Assembly: GCA_964567685.1 (NCBI GenBank)
Contig: CAZMNO010000014.1
Coordinates: 1-64,000, forward strand
Source of the DNA: UBA5972 sp964567685
GTDB lineage: Bacteria > Pseudomonadota > Alphaproteobacteria > Rhodobacterales > Rhodobacteraceae
DNA length: 64,000 bases
Direction: 5' to 3'
Below the pieces are notes generated by a model, which was not told where the DNA came from, did not search any database, and saw only the letters and a program-made list of their open reading frames with translations. This document shows, in pieces, positions 52,403 through 60,133 of this stretch. The position numbers and the translations under genes were made by a program. Position 1 is the stretch's first letter. Each line of letters opens with the position of its first letter.

Positions 52403-53217
52403 GTTTTGACGATACAGAAAGCTTCGTCACAGAAGACGGTCGCACGATCGGCGGCGTGATGATGGAAATCCGCAATATCACGTTGCGTTTTGGTGGTGTG
52501 ACGGCGATCAAGGACATCTCGTTTGATATCCGTGAAGGCGAAGTCAGGGCGATCATCGGGCCAAACGGTGCTGGTAAAACCTCGATGCTGAATGTCATAA
52601 ACGGGTTCTATCATGCGCAGGAAGGGCAGATCACCTTCCAGGGCGAGACGCGCTCAAGGATGCGCCCTTATCAGGCTGCAAAGTCGGGAATTTCGAGGAC
52701 ATTTCAGAATGTTGCCCTGTTTACGGGCATGTCGACGCTTGACAATATCATGGCCGGGCGCTCGCTGAAAATGCACAAGAACTTTCTCTGGCAGATGCTG
52801 CGGCATGGCCCGGCGATGCAGGAGGAAATTGAACACCGTCGCGCGGTGGAAGAGATCATCGACTTTCTGGAAATCGAGCATATCCGCAACACACCGGTTG
52901 GGCAGCTTCCTTATGGTTTGCAAAAGCGCGTGGAGTTGGGCCGGGCATTGGCAGCGGAGCCGACCCTGTTGCTACTTGACGAACCCATGGCCGGGATGAA
53001 CGTCGAGGAGAAAGAGGACATGAGCCGCTTTATTCTGGACGTGAACGACGAATATGGAACCACGATCACGCTGATTGAACACGATATGGGCGTGGTGATG
53101 GATATCGCCGACCGGGTTGTGGTGCTCGATTACGGCAAGAAAATCGCGGATGGCGTGCCGTCCGAAGTTCAGAGCAATCAGGATGTGATTGACGCTTATC
53201 TGGGGGTACCGCACTGA
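52399..53217 (+). CDS. livG: Liv-type ABC transporter ATP-binding protein (LivG)
   Basis: A 272-residue ATPase of the HAAT family. Walker A GPNGAGKTS, the LivG-typical SGISRTFQNVALFTGMSTLDNIM, signature LPYGLQKRVELGRAL (variant of LSGGQ), Walker B LLLLDEPMAGMNVEE and switch His IEHDMGVVM are visible. It has an N-terminal extension of about 22 residues before EIRNITLRFGG. It overlaps the ligase stop and the livH start, so the operon is tightly coupled. Confidence 0.92.
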   Translation: MSFDDTESFVTEDGRTIGGVMMEIRNITLRFGGVTAIKDISFDIREGEVRAIIGPNGAGKTSMLNVINGFYHAQEGQITFQGETRSRMRPYQAAKSGISRTFQNVALFTGMSTLDNIMAGRSLKMHKNFLWQMLRHGPAMQEEIEHRRAVEEIIDFLEIEHIRNTPVGQLPYGLQKRVELGRALAAEPTLLLLDEPMAGMNVEEKEDMSRFILDVNDEYGTTITLIEHDMGVVMDIADRVVVLDYGKKIADGVPSEVQSNQDVIDAYLGVPH

Positions 53218-54173
53218 TGGACCTGCTTTACAATATCTTTGTCGGCCCGTTTGTCAGCATGTTTGGCACACCGGACTTCTTCATGCAGGTTCTGTGGGAA
53301 GGTTTTGTCACCGGCACGCTTTATTCGCTGATCGCGCTGGGCTTCGTACTGATCTTCAAGGCATCAGGTGTCTTTAACTTTGCCCAAGGCATCATGGTGG
53401 TTTTCGCCGCCTTGTCGCTGGTTGGGCTATACGCTGCCGGTGTACCCGCCTATCTGGCGCTGGTGCTGGCGGTTGGCATCATGGCAGTGCTGGCAATTTC
53501 GGTTGAAAGGCTGGTGCTCAGGCATATGGTAAACCAGCCCGATATCATTCTGTTCATGGCGACGATCGGACTTTCCTATTTCCTGATCGGTTTTGGCGAA
53601 TTCATCTTCGGCGGTGAAACCAAGTCGATGATTACCGAGGAACTGGGTCTGCCAACCGGCTCAACAGTATTTGAGCCTTTTGACGGGCTTTTGATCCTGC
53701 AGCATCTTGATATCGCGGCGGTAATAATCGCCGGTATCCTGGTCGCCGGATTGGCGTTCTTCTTCAGCAAAACACGCATCGGGCGGGCGCTCAGGGCGGT
53801 TGCGGATGACCATCAGGCTGCTCTTTCGGTTGGGATTTCGCTCAATCAGATCTGGGCGATTGTCTGGTTTGCAGCCGGTATCGTGGCCTTGGCAACAGGG
53901 ATCATGTGGGGCGCACGTTCAGACGTTTCCTTTGCCCTTCAGATCGTGGCACTGAAAGCCCTGCCGGTGCTTATCCTTGGTGGTTTCACCTCGATCCCCG
54001 GCGCGATTGTCGGCGGGCTGATCATCGGATTTGGCGAAAAACTGTTCGAGGTCTACTGGGGCGGATTGCTCGGCGGTGGTGTCGAGGGTTGGTTCGCCTA
54101 CGTGATCGCACTCATCTTCCTGCTGTTCAGACCGCAAGGCCTGTTCGGCGAAAAAATCATCGAGAGGGTATAA
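53217..54173 (+). CDS. livH: Liv-type ABC transporter permease (LivH)
   Basis: A 318-residue membrane permease with about eight or nine helices. Typical LivH segments: GTLYSLIALGFVLIFKASGVFNFAQGIMVVFAA, FMATIGLSYFLIG, RIGRALRAVADDHQAALSVGI (coupling loop) and PVLILGGFTSIPGAIVGGLIIGFGE. Start overlaps the livG stop (TGATG). It forms a heterodimer with LivM. Confidence 0.92.
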   Translation: MDLLYNIFVGPFVSMFGTPDFFMQVLWEGFVTGTLYSLIALGFVLIFKASGVFNFAQGIMVVFAALSLVGLYAAGVPAYLALVLAVGIMAVLAISVERLVLRHMVNQPDIILFMATIGLSYFLIGFGEFIFGGETKSMITEELGLPTGSTVFEPFDGLLILQHLDIAAVIIAGILVAGLAFFFSKTRIGRALRAVADDHQAALSVGISLNQIWAIVWFAAGIVALATGIMWGARSDVSFALQIVALKALPVLILGGFTSIPGAIVGGLIIGFGEKLFEVYWGGLLGGGVEGWFAYVIALIFLLFRPQGLFGEKIIERV

Positions 54174-54177
54174 GCGA

Positions 54178-55266
54178 ATGCTGTATCGTGAAGCAGGCCA
54201 GTTCAAGACGAACTACAAAGACGATGCTGCGATCTTTCCGATCCTACAGGATCGCATCGCCATCATGTTCTACCTGGCCGTCGCGTTCATCGTGATCCCG
54301 GTCTTCGGCTCGGACTTTTTCATCAACTCGATGATGATCCCGTTTCTGGTTTTTTCGCTAGCGGCTATCGGGCTCAATATCCTTACCGGATATACCGGGC
54401 AGATTTCGCTGGGCACAGGGGCGTTCATGGGCGTAGGAGCTTATTCCTGCTATAAGTTGGCGACCTTTTTCCCGGATACAAATATTATCCTGCTGATTAT
54501 CCTGTCTGGGTTTTTTGCGGCCGGTATCGGTATGGTATTCGGGCTGCCATCCCTCAGGATCAAAGGTTTCTACCTTGTTGTGACTACGCTTGCGGCGCAG
54601 TTCTTTCTGGAATGGTGCTTCATCCGCGTTCCATGGCTATATAACCACAATGATTCAGGCGCGATTGACGGCCTGAGCCGCACTGTCGGAATTGGCGACT
54701 GGTCGGTATATGTAACTGGTGCTCAGGCGGCACCGACAACCCGATATCTGGTTGTTCTGTCGATTGTGGTCGTCATGACATGGATTGCCTCGAACCTTAT
54801 TCACGGGCGCATTGGACGCTCTTGGATGATGATCCGGGATATGGATATCGCCGCCGAGCTGATCGGTGTGCGGCCGCTGTTTGCCAAGCTATCCGCGTTT
54901 GCAGTTTCTTCGTTTTATGCCGGTGTTGCCGGGGCGATGATGGTGTTCCTGTGGTTGGGAGCCGCTGAAGTTGAGAGCTTTGACGTCAACCATTCATTCC
55001 TGATCCTGTTCATGGTGATCATTGGTGGCCTTGGTAGTCTGGTTGGCTCATTTCTTGGCGCGGCCTTTATCTGGATGCTGCCAATTATTTTACGGGCTCT
55101 ACCCGATGTCTTTGGTGTCGATATTCTGTCGGCAACGATGGAGCATGTGAATTTCATGATTGTCGGTGCTTTGATCATCTTTTTCTTGATCATCGAACCA
55201 CACGGGCTGGCTCGACTTTGGGCTATCCTGAAACAGAAACTACGTGTGTGGCCTTTTCCATATTAG
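54178..55266 (+). CDS. livM: Liv-type ABC transporter permease (LivM)
   Basis: A 362-residue membrane permease with about ten helices. Typical LivM blocks: AAIGLNILTGYTGQISLGTGAFMGVGAY, GLPSLRIKGFYLVVTTLAAQFFLEW, RIGRSWMMIRDMDIAAELIGV (coupling loop) and FLILFMVIIGGLGSLVGSFLGAAFIWMLPI. Four bases separate it from livH. A strong hairpin follows before the binding-protein gene. Confidence 0.92.
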   Translation: MLYREAGQFKTNYKDDAAIFPILQDRIAIMFYLAVAFIVIPVFGSDFFINSMMIPFLVFSLAAIGLNILTGYTGQISLGTGAFMGVGAYSCYKLATFFPDTNIILLIILSGFFAAGIGMVFGLPSLRIKGFYLVVTTLAAQFFLEWCFIRVPWLYNHNDSGAIDGLSRTVGIGDWSVYVTGAQAAPTTRYLVVLSIVVVMTWIASNLIHGRIGRSWMMIRDMDIAAELIGVRPLFAKLSAFAVSSFYAGVAGAMMVFLWLGAAEVESFDVNHSFLILFMVIIGGLGSLVGSFLGAAFIWMLPIILRALPDVFGVDILSATMEHVNFMIVGALIIFFLIIEPHGLARLWAILKQKLRVWPFPY

Positions 55267-55276
55267 GCCACGCAAT

Positions 55277-55299
55277 TTGCCCGGGCACGCCCCGGGCAA
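55277..55299 (+). other. Intercistronic hairpin between livM and livK
   Basis: TTGCCCGGG and CCCGGGCAA form a perfect 9-bp stem with a 5-base loop 10 bases after the livM stop. Followed by CAAAAAGC, not a T-tract. Such hairpins commonly protect or separate transcripts so that the binding protein is made in excess. Confidence 0.55.
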
Positions 55300-55406
55300 C
55301 AAAAAGCGGGTCGGCTTTGAAACCGAGCAAACCCGTAACAACCTTGTAGGTTTCATTCAGAAGCGAGCGCCGCAATTCGCCCTCGCGTAACATGGGAGGA
55401 ACAGAA

Positions 55407-56708
55407 ATGTTCAAAAAAATCGTAACGGGAGCAGTTGCACTGGCTGTTGCCTCAACCCTGCAGGTATCCGGAGCCGCGGCTGAAGATTCGCTATATGTTC
55501 CGTCGCTCAGCTACCGGACCGGTCCTTTCGCCGGTGGTGGTGTGCCTGTTGCCAACGGGTTTGCCGACTACATGACCATGCTCAACGAGCGCGATGGCGG
55601 TATCAACGGCGTCAAGATTGTCGTTGAAGAATGTGAGACCGGCTACAACTCGCAAAAGGGTGTTGAGTGCTACGAGTCTACAAAAGCCAAGGGCGCAATC
55701 ATCTATAACCCGATGTCTACCGGGATCACTCTGCAGCTCGTGCCCAAAGCGCCGGTTGACCAGATTCCGGTTTTCTCGATGGGTTACGGCCTGTCAGCAA
55801 CCGCCATTGGTGAAAAGTTCCCCTGGGGCTTCAACTATCCGACCACATATTGGAACCAGCTTTCTTCAATCCTGAACTACATCGATTCGCAAGGTGGACT
55901 TGAAGGTAAAAAGATCGGTTTCATCTACCTTGATGTTGGTTACGGTAAAGAGCCGATCCCGCTTCTCGACAAGTTGGCCGGCGACATGGGTTTTTCGGTT
56001 GTGAAAATCCCGGTTGGCGTCAAAGAGATGCAGAACCAGTCTTCACACTGGCTGAAGGTTCGTCAGGAGCAGCCTGACTGGATGATTATGTGGGGTTGGG
56101 GTGCAATGAACTCGACCGCCATTAAAGAAGCCGCAAAGATCAAGTTCCCGCTGGACCGCTTCATCGGTAACTGGTGGTCAGGTGCCAACGCTGATCTGGA
56201 TCCGCTTGGTGCAGTTGGAACTGGTTATATGGCAGCAAACTTCTCGGGTATCGGCACTGATTTCCCCGCACTTCAGGACGTTATGAAATATGCGGTTGAG
56301 TCCGGTAAAACACAGACTACTGACGCCGGTCAGGTTGGTGACGTGCTTTACAACCGTGCTCTGTTCAACGCTGTCATCGTTGCCGAGGCAATTCGCACAG
56401 CACAGGAAATGACCGGAAAGAAAGTCATTGACGGTGCTGACATGCGCGTTGGCATGGAAAACTTCAAACTGACGGCTGAGCGTCTGGCAGAACTTGGTCT
56501 GGCTGGATTTGCCGAACCAATCATCGGTTCATGTGCAGACCATGAAGGCGGTGGCGGCATCTTCCTGCAGCAGTGGGATGGCAGCAACTGGGTTCGCATT
56601 TCAGATGAAATTCAGCCCATGAACGATATCGTTCGTCCACTTCTTGAAGAGGCAGCTGAAAAGTATCTTGCAGACAAGCCTGACTGGGGCACACAGTCCT
56701 GCGGTTAA
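55407..56708 (+). CDS. livK: Liv-type periplasmic substrate-binding protein
   Basis: A 433-residue solute-binding protein of the type 1 periplasmic fold. ATG follows GGGAGGAACAG, and the signal peptide is MFKKIVTGAVALAVASTLQVSGAAA. Segments YRTGPFAGGGVPVANGFADYMTMLNERDGGINGVKI, ETGYNSQKGVECYESTK and QSSHWLKVRQEQPDWMIMWGWGAMNSTAIKEA are typical of the long HAAT receptors that sit with acyl-CoA ligases and probably bind fatty or aromatic acids rather than leucine. Sequence is unusually G+C-balanced and codon-adapted, consistent with high expression. Confidence 0.9.
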   Translation: MFKKIVTGAVALAVASTLQVSGAAAEDSLYVPSLSYRTGPFAGGGVPVANGFADYMTMLNERDGGINGVKIVVEECETGYNSQKGVECYESTKAKGAIIYNPMSTGITLQLVPKAPVDQIPVFSMGYGLSATAIGEKFPWGFNYPTTYWNQLSSILNYIDSQGGLEGKKIGFIYLDVGYGKEPIPLLDKLAGDMGFSVVKIPVGVKEMQNQSSHWLKVRQEQPDWMIMWGWGAMNSTAIKEAAKIKFPLDRFIGNWWSGANADLDPLGAVGTGYMAANFSGIGTDFPALQDVMKYAVESGKTQTTDAGQVGDVLYNRALFNAVIVAEAIRTAQEMTGKKVIDGADMRVGMENFKLTAERLAELGLAGFAEPIIGSCADHEGGGGIFLQQWDGSNWVRISDEIQPMNDIVRPLLEEAAEKYLADKPDWGTQSCG

Positions 56709-56729
56709 TTTACCGGAAATACGATAACC

Positions 56730-56756
56730 GGATCAGCCCTGTTTTGGGGCTGATCC
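56730..56756 (+). terminator. Hairpin between binding-protein gene and livF
   Basis: GGATCAGCCC and GGGCTGATCC form a perfect 10-bp stem with a 7-base loop, 21 bases after the binding-protein stop. It lacks a T-tract, so it could be a partial terminator or 3' stabiliser that lets some transcripts run into livF. Confidence 0.5.
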
Positions 56757-56787
56757 AAACCCAAACGACAACAACCGGATCAATGCC

Positions 56788-57621
56788 ATGAGCGTAGCCG
56801 AAGAAAAACAGACCCAGGCCGAGGAAATCCTTCAGGTCAACAATATTGAGGTGATCTACAATCACGTGATCCTGGTTCTGAAAGGCGTCAGCCTGTCTGT
56901 TCCGAAAGGCGGCATTATAGCCCTGCTGGGTGGTAACGGGGCCGGTAAGACGACCACGCTGAAAGCCATTTCCAATCTTCTGAAGTCTGAGCGCGGCGAG
57001 GTGACCAAAGGGTCAATCTCCTATCACGGCGATGACGTCAGCGACCTCAACCCGGCGGCACTGGTGCGCCGCGGGGTTATTCAGGTGATGGAAGGGCGGC
57101 ATTGCTTTGAGCACCTGACGATCGAGGAAAACCTGCTGACCGGGGCCTTTACCCGAAAAGACGGCGGTGGTGCGATTGCGGCGGAACTCGAAAAAGTTTA
57201 CTCATATTTTCCGCGCCTTGGTGAACGGCGGAAAGCGCTGGCGGGCTATACGTCGGGTGGCGAACAGCAGATGTGTGCGATTGGTCGCGCGCTGATGTCC
57301 AGACCGGAAACCATTTTGCTCGATGAACCTTCGATGGGGCTTGCCCCACAGCTGGTCGAGGAAATCTTCGGCATCGTCAAAGACCTGAACGAAAAGGAAG
57401 GCGTGTCTTTCCTGCTGGCTGAACAGAACACCAACGTCGCGCTCAAGTATTCCCACTACGGCTATATTCTGGAAAGCGGGCGCGTGGTGATGGACGGGCC
57501 TGCTGCCGAGTTGCGGGAAAATCCGGACGTCAAGGAATTCTATCTCGGGGTTTCCGAGGAGGGGCGCAAGTCGTTTCGCGATGTGCGGTCATATCGCCGG
57601 CGTAAACGCTGGTTGAGCTAA
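56788..57621 (+). CDS. livF: Liv-type ABC transporter ATP-binding protein (LivF)
   Basis: A 277-residue second ATPase. Walker A GGNGAGKTT, LivF-typical LVRRGVIQVMEGRHCFEHLTIEENL, signature TSGGEQQMCAIGRALMSRP, Walker B ILLDEPSMGLAPQLVEE, and switch region LAEQNTNVALKYSHYGYILESGRVVMDG. It ends with a basic extension (SFRDVRSYRRRKRWLS). Completes the transporter with LivG, LivH, LivM and the receptor. Confidence 0.92.
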   Translation: MSVAEEKQTQAEEILQVNNIEVIYNHVILVLKGVSLSVPKGGIIALLGGNGAGKTTTLKAISNLLKSERGEVTKGSISYHGDDVSDLNPAALVRRGVIQVMEGRHCFEHLTIEENLLTGAFTRKDGGGAIAAELEKVYSYFPRLGERRKALAGYTSGGEQQMCAIGRALMSRPETILLDEPSMGLAPQLVEEIFGIVKDLNEKEGVSFLLAEQNTNVALKYSHYGYILESGRVVMDGPAAELRENPDVKEFYLGVSEEGRKSFRDVRSYRRRKRWLS

Positions 57622-57929
57622 CGGAGATCCGGCATTTAACAGCCGGACCTCAGCCATGGGCAAAGGGAAGAAAGCGATGATCCCGGCCCACATAATCGCC
57701 ACTGACAGGGGCGCATGATTTGAGGAATAAACAGAAGGCGCGGTTTGCTTTTCCGAGCTAACCATCGGGGTACGTGTGCCTTCCGGCAAAAGTAAGAAGA
57801 TCTGGTCTGACTTATCCAGCAGGCCCGGAGAAACGGTGAAACTGTATATGGTTATACAGCGTAAAATCAAAGGGTTGAGCGGATTGATCCGACAAAAATC
57901 AATCCGCCAGAAAGGCGGGGATTAATATG
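57622..57929. other. Gene-free stretch after livF
   Basis: About 308 bases between convergent genes. A short stem TCCGGC/GCCGGA (57628-57647) follows livF. A 93-codon minus-strand frame overlapping livF is not credible. No RNA gene seen. Confidence 0.4.
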
Positions 57930-58739
57930 TCAGGCTTCGGCTTTCATCTCTTCAATCCGCTCCAGCGCTTCTTCGCGGGTGTTGCGGATATTGGGGCGGA
58001 AATCCTGACTTTCCGCGCGCAGCCGGATTTCCTGCTCGGTTTCGGAACCGGCTGCAAAGCGAACCGATCCAAGGCTGAATTCGATGTTCAGTTTCTTGCC
58101 CCGCTGAGCGTAGGATACCCAGGCTTCGGGATTGATTTTGCAGTCGTTGTAGTCAACCAGAAAATACCATTTCTTGCCTGTCGCACGCGCGCCTTCTTCC
58201 AAAAAATCATAGAAGTTATTGACGTCCAGCGAGTGGGCAAATGTGATGCCCGAAAAGTTGACATTCATAATCTGAAGGTCTTCTTCAAAACTCAGGCGGC
58301 CCTGCATGACATCCAGCCCGAAGCTGGGAACATGAATGGTCTTGTGCCGGCGTTTGGATGGCAGGCCGGACAACCGGGCTTTGGCGGATTCGCGGTCAGA
58401 AAAGAGGTTGGCATCAAAAGCCTCGGTTTCGCGTTGCCGCGCGATCTGGGCCTTGGTTTCTTCGGACGGGTCAAATCTGACCGAGCCTTGCGAATGCGCC
58501 ATGTTCAGAGTTTTGCCACGCCGAGAGAAAGCGAACCAGGCTTTGGGATCGATGCGGGTGTTGGAATAGTTCACCATGAAGAACCAAAACTCTTCTCCAG
58601 TCCCGGCAATTCGCTCTTCAAGGCGATCATAAAACGCGTTGACTTCCTTGGACGTCTCAAAACGGAAGTCGGAAAAATCGACCTCCATGATTTCGTTTTC
58701 GGTGTCAAAGGTAATACGGGAATCAAGGGGGTTCGCCAT
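57930..58739 (-). CDS. Internally duplicated protein of unknown function (269 aa)
   Basis: I do not recognise a named domain. The protein consists of two homologous halves: residues about 10-95 and 150-240 share the pattern EIMEVDFSDFRFETSKEVNAFYDRLEE / QIMNVNFSGITFAHSLDVNNFYDFLEE, then WFFMVNYSNTRIDPKAWFAFSRRGKTLN / WYFLVDYNDCKINPEAWVSYAQRGKKLN, then GSVRF in both. A linker (KRRHKTIHVPSFG) joins them. It resembles SpoIIAA/STAS-like small alpha-beta folds in rhythm, but this is weak. Cytoplasmic, strong GAAAGGATTTCTAA start. It lies between the Liv operon and the PaaK-like gene. Confidence 0.75.
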   Translation of the reverse strand: MANPLDSRITFDTENEIMEVDFSDFRFETSKEVNAFYDRLEERIAGTGEEFWFFMVNYSNTRIDPKAWFAFSRRGKTLNMAHSQGSVRFDPSEETKAQIARQRETEAFDANLFSDRESAKARLSGLPSKRRHKTIHVPSFGLDVMQGRLSFEEDLQIMNVNFSGITFAHSLDVNNFYDFLEEGARATGKKWYFLVDYNDCKINPEAWVSYAQRGKKLNIEFSLGSVRFAAGSETEQEIRLRAESQDFRPNIRNTREEALERIEEMKAEA

Positions 58740-58884
58740 TTAGAAATCCTTTCGCTGGTAACCAGCACGTTCCCCCCCGGATTTCGCCTCCGTGATAGCG
58801 TTTTCTTGCCGTCTTCAACAATGCCAACAAAACATCTGCGAGGTTGTGTCGCAGAAAAACAACATCACAAAAAGGGTCAGATTG

Positions 58885-60111
58885 ATGAACACCTATTTCG
58901 ATGAACTTGAGACCCGAACAGCCGACGAAAGAGCGGCGGCTCTGGCTGAAGACCTGCCCCGGCAAATTGCGCGGGCAATGGACATGTCTTCGGCTTATGC
59001 GCAATCGCTGGCTGCCATAAGTGCAGCCTCCATCACCAGCAAGGAAGATCTGGCCGAATTGCCCGTTCTCAGGAAATCCGATCTTGGGGCTGCTCAGAGA
59101 GCGACTCCACCTTTTGGTGGATTTACAACCATCCCGACCAACCGTTTTGAACAGGTTTTCCAATCTCCGGGCCCGATCTATGAGCCCGGCCGGACAAGCC
59201 GGGACTGGTGGCGAATGGGGCGGTTTCTGCATGCTTGTGGAATTGGCAGGGACGATATCGTTCAGAACTGCTTTTCCTATCACATGACCCCGGCCGGGAT
59301 GATTTTTGAGAATGCAGCGCAAACGGTGGGGGCCTCAGTTTTTCCGGCAGGTGTTGGCCAGACCGAGTTGCAGGTGCAGGCGGCAGCGGCTCTTGGGGTC
59401 ACAGCCTATGCGGGCACACCCGACTATCTGAAAGTCATCCTTGATAAGGCCGATGCGATGGGCGTTGATCTTTCAAAAATCAAGCGCGCCGTCGTTGGTG
59501 GCGGGGCACTGTTCCCGTCTTTGCGGCAGGAATATAAAGATCGGGGGATTATGTGTTTGCAGAACTATGCGACCGCCGATGTTGGCAATATCGCCTATGA
59601 GACACCAGCCCAGGAAGGCATGATCGTGGACGAGGGGGTGATCGTGGAGATCGTTACACCCGGTACTGGTGACCCGGTTGCCACCGGTGAAGTTGGCGAG
59701 GTTGTGGTCACGTCTTTCAACCCGGATTACCCGATGATCAGGTTTGCAACCGGCGATCTGTCGGCGGTGATGGAAGGCCATAGTCCGTGCGGGCGCACCA
59801 ATATCCGCATCAAGGGCTGGATGGGACGCGCTGACCAAACTACCAAGATCAAAGGCATGTTTGTGCGCCCCGAACAGGTGGCGGCACTGGTCGCCGCCAA
59901 TTCTGCGATTGAAAAGGCACGCGTCGTTGCCACGCGCGAGGGTGAACGCGATATCATGACGGTTCAGGTCGAAGCAAATGCTGTTGATAGCGCGGCGGTC
60001 GAATCATCGGTTCTTGCGACTCTGAAATTGCGCGGAAATGTGGTAATGGTTCCTCCGGGCTCGCTGCCGAACGATGGTAAGGTCATCGACGATCAGAGGA
60101 GTTACGAGTAA
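58885..60111 (+). CDS. Phenylacetate-CoA ligase-like AMP-forming enzyme
   Basis: A 408-residue member of the PaaK-like adenylate-forming family. The ATG of MNTYFDELETRTADERAAAL follows AAAGGGTC; upstream in-frame starts overlap the promoter. Features: LAELPVLRKSDL, FQSPGPIYEPGRT (P-loop position, atypical), FSYHMTPAGMIFENAAQTVGASVFPAG, NYATADVGNIAYET, RFATGDLSAVM and RIKGWMGRADQTTKIKGMFVRPEQV. PaaK proteins use phenylacetate or related acids. It adjoins the Liv operon, which may import its substrate. Exact acid unknown. Confidence 0.82.
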   Translation: MNTYFDELETRTADERAAALAEDLPRQIARAMDMSSAYAQSLAAISAASITSKEDLAELPVLRKSDLGAAQRATPPFGGFTTIPTNRFEQVFQSPGPIYEPGRTSRDWWRMGRFLHACGIGRDDIVQNCFSYHMTPAGMIFENAAQTVGASVFPAGVGQTELQVQAAAALGVTAYAGTPDYLKVILDKADAMGVDLSKIKRAVVGGGALFPSLRQEYKDRGIMCLQNYATADVGNIAYETPAQEGMIVDEGVIVEIVTPGTGDPVATGEVGEVVVTSFNPDYPMIRFATGDLSAVMEGHSPCGRTNIRIKGWMGRADQTTKIKGMFVRPEQVAALVAANSAIEKARVVATREGERDIMTVQVEANAVDSAAVESSVLATLKLRGNVVMVPPGSLPNDGKVIDDQRSYE

Positions 60112-60133
60112 AAACCGGCCACTTGGAGGTGCT

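Noticed and set aside
57927..58904. 325-codon open frame on the plus strand
   Set aside because: Antisense to the duplicated protein, whose internal repeat proves the minus-strand reading is the coding one.
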